Assembly: GCA_958295665.1 (NCBI GenBank)
Contig: OY282560.1
Span: 96,387,930-96,451,929 of the forward strand
DNA length: 64,000 nucleotides
Direction of reading: 5' to 3'
Source of the DNA: Tipula vernalis
Lineage: Eukaryota > Arthropoda > Insecta > Diptera > Tipulidae
The first letter of the stretch is position 1, and each line of letters starts with the position of its first letter. The position numbers and the translations under genes are program-made. The notes below the pieces were generated by a model. It had not been told where the DNA came from. It searched no databases and saw nothing but the letters and a program-made list of their open reading frames with translations. Below, piece after piece: positions 34,742 to 47,200 of this stretch.

Positions 34742-35372
34742 AATTTGATCAGATTATTTTAAAATTGTTTGCCCAATAGTCCTCAACCAGTAGTGTATTA
34801 TCCGTTTAGACAAATGGAAAGATTTATTAAATGACAATAATTTTTGTCTTTTAAACTCCGACGATACTTTTTCCTAAGCTAAAATTGATTATTCTAGTAA
34901 TTCAATCAATTTTTGATTTTGTAATTTATGCCCGTATGTATGAACGAGTTTAACGATTTTCACAGATTGACCTTTAAAAGCAACAGTTATTTGGAAACCA
35001 TTCCAAATGTAAAAACAATATTTTAGCATCGAGTTTGCTACCGTAGTACATTTTAGAACTAAAAAAAAAATAACAACACAAATTAATATTTTTTCAAAAT
35101 TAATATTTTTATTTTAGAACATTTAAATTAATTTAAATTCATATGTTCGTGTTGCTGTTTCCAACCTACAGGGCATGGTTACACATTTAGAAGAGTAGAC
35201 CATTTGAAACCGCCATATTTTATAAAGCGGAAATAAGGGTAAACTACATTTTGGATTGAGTCTTGGCTCAGAAAACCTTACTATGTACCTTATTAAGGTT
35301 CGAGCCTTGGGTTCAAAAAAACACTTATTTTGGTTTGTATATTAACTAAAAAAAAATTGGAAATATTAGTAT
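34742..35372. other. Intergenic, nothing recognised
   Basis: AT-rich, with no open frame or repeat that I can support. Confidence 0.4.
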
Positions 35373-35740
35373 TGTTACTTTTTCGCCTTGTCAAGCAAGG
35401 TTCGTGTCACTGGATTGTAAATAATACAAAATCAATTCAATTTATCAGCAACGAATATATTTAGTAACGATAATTCACAAAACCTACAACACTTTTAAAT
35501 CATTTTTTAATTCCTTTTTAATATTTAGACTATCGCTTACCAAATACCAATCATCTAATTCGACTTCGTTCGCCTTTTTATACACACAAACCAAACTTCG
35601 CGAAAGTTCATGACTTTTCCAGTTAGAATAGTGTAGAAACATTTAGAACTGTGTTATCATGGAAAATTCCATTTTAGTACAGTAAACGATTGAGATATTA
35701 GTTTAACTTATTCTATCACACACTAGGTGTCACCGTCACA
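35373..35740 (-). mobile_element. Solo LTR, minus orientation
   Basis: Read on the minus strand it starts TGTGACGGTGACACC and ends AAAAAGTAACA, and it closely matches the neighbouring plus-strand LTR at 35751-36231. It holds the same TATA-like GTATAAAAAGGCGAACG promoter core. TG...CA ends, a TATA box and a polyadenylation-type AT-rich end identify an LTR of the Gypsy or BEL type; the group is not resolved. Confidence 0.72.
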
Positions 35741-35750
35741 AAATGCGTAT

Positions 35751-36231
35751 TGTAACGGTGACACCTAGTGTGTAATAGAATGAGTTAAAATTAATAGCTC
35801 AATGTTTAACTGTACTAAAATGGAATTCTCCATGATAAAATTGTTCTAAATGTTTCTACGCTATTCTAACTGGAAAAGTCATGAGCTTTCTAGAAGTTTT
35901 GTTTGTGTATATAAAAAGGCGAACGAAGTCGAATTGGATTAGTAGCATTTGGTAGGCGACAGTGTGAAGATTAAAAAGGAATTAAAAAGTGATTTAAAAA
36001 GTGTTTTAGTGGAAATATAAAGTAAAATTTGAGAATAATTTATATGTGGAAAGCGTATAGTAAAATTTGAGAATAATTTATATAAAGTGATTTTGTGAAT
36101 TTTTATTAATAAACTGTGTTGTAATAATTTTTGTGCTAAATAAATAAATTCGTTGGAGATAAATTAAATTGATTTTGTATTATTCACAATCCACTGATAC
36201 GAACCTTAATTGAGAAGGCAAAAACGTAACA
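35751..36231 (+). mobile_element. LTR, plus orientation
   Basis: 481 bp from TGTAACGGTGACACC to AAAAACGTAACA. It contains TATATAAAAAGG at 35908-35919 and AATAAA at 36139-36144. A segment containing TAAAATTTGAGAATAATTTATA is duplicated in tandem (about 36020-36085), which makes it longer than its inverted partner. No primer-binding site or gag/pol sequence follows that I can recognise, so it is probably a solo LTR. Confidence 0.72.
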
Positions 36232-36239
36232 ATATAATG

Positions 36240-38480
36240 GAAGCCCGGAAATTTTAACAAAAATCAGTGAAACTTGAAAAAGTTAAAAACAACGTCATTT
36301 ACCATTTATCTCATATTTCACTCAACCCAGAAGATTCCCCTAGATTAAAGAATAATTTCCCCGACTATTGGTACGCCTACGCAGCCTAAGAATCAATTTC
36401 AGACAACGCCTATATGTGGATGTAAGTCTATACAATTAAATATTCAAACGTGAATGTACATCATCACACGGTACACTTTAATATCCGAACATATTCCCTT
36501 CAATTAAAAAAACCACGCCAAAATCAACATTTCCACCACTGATATGAAAATATTGCGAATGCCCCAAATATTTATGGTACTGTATGCATGAAAAGGAGGA
36601 ATTTACAGCTATTTTATGGTTATTTTATTTTCCGAGAAAATAAACAACCAAGTTACCTTCCGATTTTCTTTATTCTAGTACTTGATCTAAGAATCATTTT
36701 AATAGCTGTCACCATTATCATTTAACAAATAACCAAGATAACCATGATGATAACCACCACCATCATCACTATTTTCATCACCAAGAAAATCATCATCGTC
36801 ATCAACAAGACTATAACCATCGTTAATCCCCATTATTTCCATCTTAATTGGTTAAAATCATTTGAGAATCCTACTTCCATCGTACCTGTCGAATTTCATC
36901 AAAATCGTGTAAGAAATAGCCAAATTATAGGATAATTGGCCATATTTCAAAAATCTATCCAAAAATCATTTAACAATCCCATTAACAAAATTTATAAGCC
37001 CACAAATCCTGAATTAAATTTTTTCTTTATTAATTCAAATTTGGCGATTGGGTGAATAAATAAAAAATGGGATTGCAGATTTGTGGGCTTATAAATCCCG
37101 ATTTTTACCTTAATAAAATTCGAAAATATCTTGACATTGGTAGGCATATGTTTGGTAAATGTTTCTTATTTCTATCTCTCCCTCTCGTCGTGTCAGAAGC
37201 TTACGGTCAAGAAAATTCTTAAGTAGCATATAGTATAGGGTTTAATGTCTGTTTAATTTAAGCATCGTTCATACATATGGACATTAATTTCTAAATGTCT
37301 TAAACTGGTTGTTACACTGCCCTGGTTGCGTAACCATCATTGTCCGTTATATATCAAATCCGAATCTTCGTTTGTTTTATTTCATTGTATTGTGAGTTTG
37401 CTGTACATATGGGAGAGTATGTTGTGTCCTTGTGTCGTTTGGTGAAAGAGATGATAATTGTCGTGCTATTGTTGTATGTACATAAGTAATGTAATTCTGC
37501 AATGTTCATTTGAGAGGGCATTTTTGGTTTTTCTTTATTAGGATGTCTGTGTGGGTGGGTAATGTACACGTGGCTGTTGGTTCACGACTCATGAGCGAAG
37601 TTTGGTTGATTTTTTTTACTATGCGACGATTGGAAAAAGATAAATAAAAAAAGCTTTTTGTAAGACAGTCAAGTGGGGTGATTGGAAGAAAGCGGTCGAT
37701 GCTGCTTTTTTTGCAACTTTTTTTGTTTTCGTTTTATTGGAAAACATATGTACATATCCGAGACGGATACAAATAGTTTTGTGAATTTTTTTTTCTCGTT
37801 GCCATTTTGTTTATTAGCAATGAATAAAATAATATAAAAAAAAACAAAAAAACTCAAGTGATTGTGGTGGTATAGTTTTGTTATCTCCTTTTGGGAATAA
37901 ACAGTGCATACCAAAAATGCTTTTTTTTTTGTGGTTTGGGATAGCGGTTCGAAACCGTCCCGTTTATAGTGAAGTGACCATTTTTCTTGCTTTGTTGTTT
38001 GAACCAGAAAAAAAACAAATCTCTTGTTTTGTTGTTGGGAATAGCGGTCTGATACTATCCCGGCTATTGTAGTGCGGGTTTTTTACATAAAATCATTAAA
38101 CACAAATGTAAGAGAAGAATTTGAACCTGCAATTGTGGAACTGCATCGGATGGCGAGAAGGCAGGAAAGACTGGACGGGTCTGGAAAAGGTACTGTGTTT
38201 TTAGAAAAAAAAAAAATAACGGAATACAATCGAAAAATTAGTTTTTATATTGTATAATTCAGACAAATTATTTTATTTTTCTTTATGATTAATTAACGTA
38301 ATTTTGGGAGGTTTATTTGATTCAAATTTTAGCGTGAGCCTAACTCGACTTCCACGGGATTTTTTTCTTTTTGCTCTCCGTTTTTTATTTTTGATTTCAA
38401 AACCTCTTAACTCGGGCCTACCAAAATATTTTGTTTTGGAGTAAACTTAAAAATGAGACAAACGGAAATACCGTATTTCA
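36240..38480. other. Intergenic, mostly non-coding
   Basis: Contains a low-complexity ATC/ACC-rich tract (36710-36830) and an imperfect hairpin at about 36990-37100 (TTATAAGCCCACAAATC pairing with GATTTGTGGGCTTATAA). At 37938-38058, two related stretches start GGGATAGCGGT or GGGAATAGCGGT and end in ATCCCGG/GTCCCG. A short open stretch at 38100-38200 (EEFEPAIVELHRMARRQERLDG) looks protein-like and ends at AAAAG/GTACTG, but no function or partner exon was found. Confidence 0.45.
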
Positions 38481-38490
38481 TTTTAATATA

Positions 38491-41400
38491 TCGATGGTTC
38501 AAAGGTAAAAGTCACTAACTGACATAAATGCAAGTTGGACAAAATGGCATTTTGATTTTTGAGTTTTGTTATCCCGATTTATTTCATTAAGTGAGGATAA
38601 TATTTATGTATAACATACGCATTGTGTAAGTGATAATGCCTGTAATAGTTTTTAGGAGAGTATAAAGAAACAAAACTTAAATTATTATAAAAAAAAGGTA
38701 AAAACAACAATTAGTGAGTTTTACTTGAAATTTTTATATTCATATTTTTACAATTAGTGACTATTCTAAATATAATTTGGTAAAAAATAAGGGAAAAAAA
38801 TAAACATGCAACAAAATTGTGTTATTGCACAATTATTCATTATTGTTTTTTCATTGAAAAAATTTAATTTTAATATGCGTCCAATGAATCAAGTTCAGTA
38901 AAATCAACAACATTTTTTTTCGATGGTAGATTTTCATACCATGGTCGTAGCTCATTTGGGATTACACCAGATTGACAAACTCTGATGAGATCTTGTTTTT
39001 TCTGATCACTTATTGGTAGCAATGCATTATAAGCTTAAGGGTTTCACCTTTACATTTCGCTTTCGAATTTTTGGTTTTAAATAATTAATGTCAATTTTGA
39101 TGTAATTGGAAGTGTGGTCATATCTATAAAATATAATGTTCGGATCATTTTTCTGGTATTTAATACATTTCATTTTTAACCAATATGCTACATTGCCATT
39201 TTCGTCAATATTTCTGTTTTTTATAAGGTTCAAACTCAATTCTTTTAAATTATAGAATTCGTTAAATTTCATTTCTTGTACTACATAAGCATCGTTTGTT
39301 TTATTCTTGCCTCTTTTCGATCTTGCCTGAATAAATATGTCACTCCAACCTTTCATCATAAATACAAAGGAAGGAATTTATGTTCTATAGTAGATAAATG
39401 CGTATTTCGGACAGCGTAAAGCAAAATGGCTGCAACGTGTTGGTTACGATTTTGTCCTCCACAAGTATCTGAATACAAGGTCAACTCAGTTATAGATGCA
39501 GGTAATGAAGTAATGTAATTGAATAAAATGGAACCGATTTCAGAACTACCACGCTTTCCATTTAACTCATTCCAAAAATAACAAAACTTCTTCATAAAGT
39601 GTTAGATTAAAAACATTAATCTTCCTGCTATAATACATTTGTGACGCTTCTGTGGATGGTATTTGTTAAACGCTCTGTAAATCGAATGTGGCAGCCTGGA
39701 AAGAAGAATCTGTACGTGCACGTTCTTTTCCATTATTTTTAGCTTCCATGCAATCATTTTTTTCGTTTGATTTGTAGTTCATATTCATCTTTTAGTTCTA
39801 GTTTTTTGTTTGTATTAGCTAGTTTGTATTTTGTGCATGTGCTGCATTGAACCTTCTTCCGGCTTATAGAATAAAATATTAAAATTCATGTAAAAAATCT
39901 TACGATATGTTGCTGCTGATACCGAGAGCTCATTCTTTCCTTACAAAATTCACAGTACATTTCATACATTTTAAAAATGGAAAGGGTACTGTCCAAATAT
40001 TTCCTATTACTGGTTTTTCTGACATAATGCGCAGGTGTAATTCCCTCAAAACTGTCACTAGAATTTTTTTTCGAAAACACCGAGTTAATTGGTCCATTAG
40101 ATATGCACAAGGTTTTTTGAAAAAAACTTGAACACACTCTGATGCGATTACCTAGAGCATTAGCAAAGTAATAGGATCTGGAATGCAATCGCAAAGAATT
40201 TCCTGTTGTACGCTTTGGTTTTACGGACACCACATTTTTCAAAATAAAGACCTTTTGCCTGCAATAGCTGCTAAGGCCCCAATAAAATTTGCAAATATCG
40301 ATTCTCTCTCCCTGTGAGATATTTTCCTTGCAGCGAAATTTGCACTTTGAACAGTCTACAGTTTTGGGCAATTTAGCATCTCTTAAACTTGTTTTTGTTA
40401 CATAAGGTAAGCACTGTGCACGTTTAGCTTTAGCGACATTTGGTTTCCATGTAGCAGGATTTTGGGTACGTTTGCGATTTTTTTTGTTTAATTCATCCTC
40501 TTTAGCAGTATCGGTTCGTTCATTAGTGTCATAAAAGTCAGATTCGCTTGTGCAAAACGGAGTATTTTCACAGTTCTCCGAATTCATTAAGGATGCCTAA
40601 AAGAATATGAAGTAATTGTCGTTACATGTGCTGGCCATATTAAAAGTATCATGTTAAAAGCTTATGATTTACATGCAACTAAACTGCAATTTACGTGCTA
40701 CTGTACTAAAATAAATAACTTACATTCTCAAGTAATTGATCAGAATTTCCTTTATAATGATGCATTTCCAAGGCCAAAGAATAATCGGATGAAATTTTGT
40801 ATTCGAACGTTAAATCATTAAAAGAATCATTAGAAAATCCCATACTTTCATCTGTAAGTATTTCGGGTATCTTAGATGGTTCCTGAAATGCAAAAAATTC
40901 AAATAACTAGTAAGCACTTTAATAAGTTAATAATAATTTTATTGAATAAATTAAATTAAATAATACTCTCAGGTTTTGGTTCTTCATTTCTAATATTTTT
41001 ATTTATTTTTGATGCGGCTTTGGCCATTTCTACTAATTGTTTACCACGACTTAAATACATTTTCACTTAAAAATTTCAAATTAAATTATATAAAATAATT
41101 ATCTTGCTTAATATAAAATGTACACTTTTTAAATGATTAATAAAATGATAATAAACATTGAATGTGATTTTGATGTTCAAAATCTTTCAACTGTTTCTAT
41201 TGGTACTTAGCAACGAAAATATGTACACTTTGCTGAAACTTTTTTAAACTTTAAACTTTCTAGTTTAAATAAAATGCCATACAAAATACTTCGCGATGAT
41301 AAATAAATTAACATTTTACCATAGTAATGACTTTTACCTGTAATAAATAACACAATATTGGAATAATATTATATTCTGGAAAAACTCACTAAATGTTATA

Positions 41401-41593
41401 ATGACTTTTACCTTTTGAATTTAAAGAAATATATTATTTAGTGAGTTTTTCTTCACTAAAATCTAAGTATAATGAAGGAAATATAGACAAATAATTTCAC
41501 AAGACTAAAGTTTAGTAAATCATAAAGTCATACATGTACTTATATCATTTTCGACGAAAATGCAGTTAGTGACTTTTACCTTTGAACCATCGA
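38491..41593 (-). mobile_element. 3.1-kb TIR DNA transposon
   Basis: Perfect 31-bp terminal inverted repeats at 38491-38521 and 41563-41593 (beginning TCGATGGTTCAAAGGTAAAA), flanked by TATA on both sides (38487-38490 and 41594-41597), consistent with a 4-bp target duplication. Because TATATCGATATA is palindromic, the edge could be shifted by one or two bases. The motif GACTTTTACCT recurs subterminally near 41330, 41403 and 41570. A minus-strand gene fills the interior. The SD.CGGQNRN-type protein and 4-bp duplication suggest a Sola-like group; that is tentative. Confidence 0.85.
38870..41060 (-). pseudogene. Transposase-like gene of the 3.1-kb element, broken
   Basis: Pieces in order on the minus strand: a short first exon from ATG at 41060 (MYLSRGKQLVEMAKAASKIN); an exon at about 40880-40725 bounded by TTTCAG and GTAAGT; an exon from about 40598 to 39905 (a basic stretch, then a Cys-rich block KCKFRCKENI, FYWGLSSYCRQKVFI, RSYYFAN.LG..IRVC..FF and CEFCKERMSSRYQQQHI, ending at GTAAGA). 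Then come frame-shifted remnants with CSTCTKYKLAN and FQAATFDLQS (39850-39690), FCYFWNELNGKRGSSEIGSI and LTLYSDTCGGQNRNQHV (39595-39400), WSDIFIQARSKRGKNK (39355-39030) and a C-terminal end AYNALLPISDQKKQDLI...FTELDSLDAY (39010-38870). These blocks belong to a protein family abundant in arthropod genomes. The block that normally follows ...IEHKFL (with the conserved Gly-His and Glu residues) is missing at about 39357, so the copy is defective. Confidence 0.75.
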
Positions 41594-41597
41594 TATA

Positions 41598-42844
41598 ATA
41601 TTACAATACCGTGCGATTTTTACATTGCTAGTGTATGGTTGTCATGGAAACTTCGGAAAAGGTATAAATAAATATTTTTGACATATTTTTAATAAAATAC
41701 TTGGTATTTCTGTAGACTGTAGACTATGAATACTAGATTTTCGAAATTTTAATTTTTCAATTTAACATCTACTCAGTTTCATATTGTTATTCTTGAGTAA
41801 TGCTGATTATTATATTATCACATTTGTATGTTTCACCACAATTCGTATACTACAGGGTGGTACTAAAAGGAAATTTCATCTCACGATAAAAATAAAGTGA
41901 GAGAAATGTTCAGCGAGCTGCTGGGGTGGTAATATCTAAATATTTAAATAAAACTTTCCCACGTCATCGGCCGGCAAACAACTGTAATCAGATACATCGA
42001 AGACATAATTCAGTTCACATACATATTTCGTTATTGTTCCATAATCTTAAAGTATTTGAAGCATTCTCCAAGAGGACTATCATCTTTTATAGACTTTGGA
42101 AGCTGAACCACTTAAAAATTTCAATACATTTTGCTCCTTTATCTATCAGAGTTTAGGATCACATGTTCTTATTACTGGCCGTTGTTCTTTCTCATGTGTA
42201 TTGATTACAATAGTTACAGTAAAATTTGCATCCACTTTTGTTATACTTCCTGTTGACTTCCTTTCTTTTTCTTACTAGTTTTACAAGGGATTTTCTTATC
42301 CATCATACTGTCATTATTTTGTGTTTGATATTATCTTCGTTCTCACCATGAGGAAGTAATCCTCGATGGTGAGATCCTGATAACAGCCTGCTTATGATTT
42401 GCTTTAGTTCAACCATGGGTTTTATTCAAGCATGGGTTCAAGTCTGAAATCCCCGGCTACCAGACCGCACCAGACCTCTGATTCCATGTTCTATTAACGA
42501 AATCTTTGATTTCGTTACATATGTAGTTACGAGTATAATAAAATGTAATAGATTATTTGAAATAAGGTTATGTTACTTAAAAAAAATTTCAATCATAATA
42601 TGTTGCATATCTGAGTGACATATTGGAGTGTTTTTGTATATTTCTGAAACAAATATTTCAATGGTTGTCAAGAAAAACAAAGCGTGAATATCATCGATAT
42701 TATCTCGCTGTTTTGAATGTTCGACATCTGAACTTTAGTATCGATAGGTTTGCACATTTATTGTTGGATACTTCAGTTGGAATATTATCTTTGCAATGAC
42801 TTTGAATATTATCTTTGCAAAAACCTCTTTCTTAAATAGTCGTA
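41598..42844. other. Intergenic, nothing firm
   Basis: AT-rich. No frame with recognisable motifs. Confidence 0.4.
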
Positions 42845-43107
42845 GATACCTATCCCAAAAGAGTTTAGTTATTATAAATTGATTCAAGTAGTGCGACAGA
42901 GTGATTTAAAATTTTCGACCATATTAACAAAGCTTAGTAATGGACAAAAGTTTTCCATTGAAATTCAGATGTGGACACGGACAATGAACGTAGAATAGCA
43001 AATATCATTGTGGAACATGTAGTCGAAGATACAATAAGCGAATACTCAAAGAATAGCGATTTGTTTACTGCAAAGGACCACCTTCATAGGTTTAGTATGG
43101 TAGAGAC
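42845..43107 (+). pseudogene. Helitron/Helentron helicase relic, upstream piece
   Basis: Reads EFSYYKLIQVVRQSDLKF then ILTKLSNGQKFSIE, the (L)..VVRQ.D..F...L..L..G block of the SF1/PIF1-type helicases found in Helitrons. After a one-base shift near 42970 it continues DVDTDNERRIANIIVEHVV to HLHRFSMVE. It stops exactly at the hAT-like element. The frame continues with TSGLQYLIKLQYGEKF beyond that element (47793 on), which confirms that the two pieces were once contiguous. No Walker motifs are present in the remnant. Confidence 0.62.
43100..43107. repeat. 8-bp target site duplication, left
   Basis: GTAGAGAC, identical to 47785-47792. The pair brackets the hAT-like insertion. Confidence 0.8.
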
Positions 43108-43546
43108 TAGAGATTACAATTTCCCGAGATATTTTATTTTTCGAGAAACCGAGAAATTTGTTTCCCGGCGAATTTCCTTTCTCGAGAATTTGACAGTTTT
43201 CAAATATTTTCTCGAGTATCTCGGAAATTGTCGAGAATTTTTCTAATTTTTAATGAGTCCATTCATTTTATCATTGATTTTTAGCCCAAAAAATTATTGC
43301 ACTAAAGCCGGGTGATGAAGAAGGCGAGCCCTTTACTCTCTATGGTATATAAGCTTAGTGGAAAATCAGCAACTATAAGCGATGTTGTTTATGAGACAAA
43401 TAACGGTGCACTTTCATGAATAATTTTAAGTATATCGGTCAAATTTACATAAATCAACATACATTTAAAAGAAAACATTTCTTAATCCAATGATGTCAGA
43501 TTATGATTTAATATAATTTTTATTTATTTAGATGTTGGTTCTTATC

Positions 43547-43609
43547 GTTCCGTATAATTAACGGGCAACATATTTTATTATTATATGTAGCCCGTTAATT
43601 ATACGGAAC
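43547..43609. repeat. Perfect 19-bp hairpin
   Basis: GTTCCGTATAATTAACGGG at 43547-43565 pairs with its reverse complement at 43591-43609, around a 25-base AT-rich loop. Confidence 0.9.
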
Positions 43610-43801
43610 CATACCGAATTGCAAAAAACCGTATTATTATTTTACGTTCAGGGGTCGTTACATGAAATCTGGACGTTAATGTCTGACGTTAATTATAAAA
43701 TCCGTATTATAAACACCACATGGTCATTTTGTTAAGTAAACTTTGGCAAATTTGCCTTGGAAGGCTGTTAAAGGACTGGTTTGAAATTTTACGTTGTGGA
43801 G

Positions 43802-44385
43802 AGCTAAGGAAAATTCGTTTGAATGAAAAGCCCATATAAAATTAAAAAATTTGTATAAATTCAACCTTTAAAATGTCATATCTGTAAAGTATTTCAATTA
43901 GTGTGCGTTACCAACAATTATCCCTAGAAAAATTATCAGGGCAAGTTTCATGTGGGGAGTTCGGAAAAATTCGTTTGAATGAAAAGCCCATATAAAATTT
44001 AAAAATTTGTCATGTCTGAAAAGTATTTCAATTTGTGTGCGTTAAAATTGGAATTTAAAAATTGTTTAAATTCAATTCATTTTGGTGTCTAGCCAAAAAT
44101 TATCCATAGAAAATTATCAGAAAAAAAACACTGAAAATAAAAAACAAAAAAAAAAAATGTGGCTCCAAAATTTTCATGACACTATAAAGGTTGAATTTAT
44201 AAACATTTTTTAATTTTATATGGGCTTTTCATACAAACGAAATTTCCCGGGCTCCCTACATGGAACTTGCCCTGATACTTCTAGGGATAATTGTTGGCTA
44301 GGCACACTAATTGAAATACTTTCCAGACATGACACTTTAAAGGTTGAATTCATACGAATTTTGTAATTTTATATTTAGCTTTTCT
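43802..44385. repeat. Fold-back repeat A
   Basis: The left part has two direct copies (from 43807 and 43970, period about 163) of a unit containing TTCGTTTGAATGAAAAGCCC. The right part (about 44195-44385) is the reverse complement, with GGGCTTTTCATACAAACGAA and CTAGGGATAATTGTTGG. The outer right sequence (44520-44630: TTTCGGCTG..., ATCTGCATTA, AACTTTCGGCTAA) matches the outer arm of fold-back B. Confidence 0.78.
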
Positions 44386-46189
44386 GATCAAACTTAAAGT
44401 ATAATTCTCATGGTAAACAGTGTCAAACCAAAATGAGCCTTTATTCAGCTGTAAAATCACTTCATGAAAATACCAGTTTCTAGGTTGTTTTGTTAATTTT
44501 TCATTTCATTTAAAATATGTTTCGGCTGGTATCTTTCGGCTGATATAGCCAAGACACTATCTGCATTACCGACATTTTATATCTTTCTGCTGAAAACTTT
44601 CGGCTAACTTTAATAGTATCGGTTGAACTGGGGCTCTTTCCTTAAAGAAATGTTAAAACTTCAAGTTCAAACACAATGATAACCATTCCGTTCCACTCGG
44701 TTGTTTCGTCGCAATTTACTTTATAATTTTAAATGAAAGTCGACAACTTCAATATTAAGAACGAAGGGGAATAAAACGAATGCCACATAAAGTGACCGGA
44801 ATGGAACGGAAACGGATGTCATTGTGTTTGGATCTTTACTGAATATTTAAGTCACAATAGGCGTAAAAACGATCTAGGATTTCAGATTAGTAGGGTTAGG
44901 ATTTAATATGTATCTAAAATATGTAACTAAAATTGCCAAATATGTGGTAAAAATATGTGATGAAAATTAAAAATGTGCAACCAAATTTTGAAAAGAAAGT
45001 CAAAACTGGAATTTATCCTAAGAGGATTTCAATTCGCTCATTTAATAAAAAATATCTAAGATTTGGGCTGTAAAGTTGGACATACTAACTCCCCTGTAAT
45101 ATAAAGTGAGGGAGAGGTACTTAGTCTAAAAATGATTTTACATCACCAAACTCTTAAAACCGCTGTTTGATCTGTTTAAACTTCGAAGAATTCCTTTACC
45201 TAAATTTTCCAAATTTTCGACTAATCAGTTAAATATCTTCACAACTCCTTGAAGCCCCAGCATAATTCAAAGTTGCATTAAAACATAGCCTGTTCAAATC
45301 TGACGTGTCTGACGACTTTATACGTATTTAAGCGATAAAATAAATTAATAGGCGATTTCTCTTGGCCTGAACTGTTACCAGGCGAGTGTAAGATTGCATT
45401 ACTGTGTGTTACATTTAAAATGTTCTAGACTACCCGTCATTTTTATAGTATATTCATATTTTAAAGCCAATTTGATCTACCGGGGCTCATTTGTCGACAG
45501 GACAAGCCCAAAGAAATTGCCTATTAATTTATTTTCGTCGCTAAAATACGTCTACAGTCACGTTACAAAAAAATTCAACGGTTTACTACATTTTAAACTA
45601 TGTTTTAGTGTAACTTTGAACAATCTTAAGAACAAAAATACTATCTCTTCACAAATTTTCAGCCATTAAAAACTCTTTGAATAAAACGTTCACCAGCCCT
45701 TCTACTAATAGGTCTATATGAATAGAAACAACAATCAGAATATTTGGTTTTTTAGAAGAAATTCTTGGTTTAGGCAAAAGAAAAACTTGGTTTAGCTTGT
45801 AAAAATATTGTTTGGCTTAAATGTCTTTACTTCATCAAATTTTAGGCTAAGTAAGTCAAATTAAAAAGTCTAAATCGAATAAATATCTAACAAATTATGG
45901 ATTTGGATGCAGGATTTATCTTTGTTGCCGAATTCATTTATTTTGGAAATTGCAACATATTGTCATGTAATTCCCACAATCATGTTATGGTGTCTTTACG
46001 AGCCAATCTCTGATTTGAGTGGTATTTAGCAAAGTGTAGAATGACATTTTTCCACGTTCGATTATTTTGATAATATTTGAAAATAGACCAGACCAGCATA
46101 GACACCCACTCAAACCTAAATTATGGAAGACCGGGTGTCCCCTTTACAATCTATAGGTGGTTATGTAAGCCAATCTCTGAGATTCACGT

Positions 46190-47200
46190 TATTTAGCTTA
46201 GGGTAGGAGAACCCTGTTAAAGTTAGCCAAAAGTTTCCAGCCGAAAGTAAAAAGTCGATAATGCAGATTATGTTATTAACATTCCAGCTGAAAATAAACC
46301 ATTTGGTGGTTGACAGCCAAAAGTAAATAGGATACATGGATTGCAATAAAAACTTTTGTAAATAGTCTTACGTGGAAAACTTTGTTTAACCTAGTCGTGG
46401 AAAATATCGGAAAATCAGAAGGATTCACAAAATGGGAATAAAATCAGCCTTTAGAGTGTACATCTGAAGTTGAATCGCTTTTATGTGATTTGTCAATAGC
46501 TATCGCAGGAAAAAAATTTAGTACAAGTTTCCCGTGGGAAATCTCGGAAAATTCGATTTTCTCAAAAACATTAAAAAATTTGTATAAAATCAGCCTCTAG
46601 AGTGTTATGTCTGGAGATGAATTGCATAGTTGTGATTTGTCAATAGCTATCGCAGGGAAAAAATTTAGTTCAAGTTTCCCGTGGGAAATCTCGGAAAATT
46701 TGAAATTTTGGAAAATCGAATTTTCCCGAGATTTCCCACGGGAAACTAGAACTAAATTTTTTTCCTGCGATAGCTATTGACAAATCACAACAATGCAATT
46801 CATCTCCAGACATAACACTCTAGAGGCTGATTTTATACAAATTTTCTAATGATTTTTGGAAAATCGAATTTTCCGATATTTTCCACGGGAAACTTGAACA
46901 GAATTTCTCCATTCGATAGCTATTGTCAAATCACATAAAAACGATTCAACTTCAGATATACACTCTAGCGGCTGATTTTATTCCAATTTTGTGGATTCTT
47001 CTGATTTTGCGATATTTTCCACGACTAGGTTAAACAAAGTTTTCCACGTAAAACTATTTACACAAATTTTTATTTAAATCCATGTATCCTATTTACTTTC
47101 GGCTGATAACTACTAAATTTTTTATTTTCGACAATATAATCTGCATTATCAACTTTTCATTTTCGGCGGGAAACTTTCGGTTAAATTTAACAGTATGGTA
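46190..47200. repeat. Fold-back palindrome B, arms of about 500 bp
   Basis: The two halves are near-perfect reverse complements meeting at about 46706-46712. Each arm contains two tandem copies of a unit of about 165 bp with TTTGTCAATAGCTATCGCAG and AAGTTTCCCGTGGGAAATCT. The outer arms carry GTTAAAGTTAGCC, CCGAAAGTAAAAAGTCG and AATGCAGATTAT, with their complements at 47090-47200. Non-coding. It is the same family as fold-back A, with more symmetry preserved. Confidence 0.88.

Noticed and set aside
36744..36935. Short frame rich in Ile/Thr
   Set aside because: Low-complexity ATC/ACC tract; no gene features.
37938..37962. tRNA-like T-arm (GGTTCGAAACC)
   Set aside because: No A box, anticodon arm or acceptor stem could be fitted around it; a chance match within a small hairpin.
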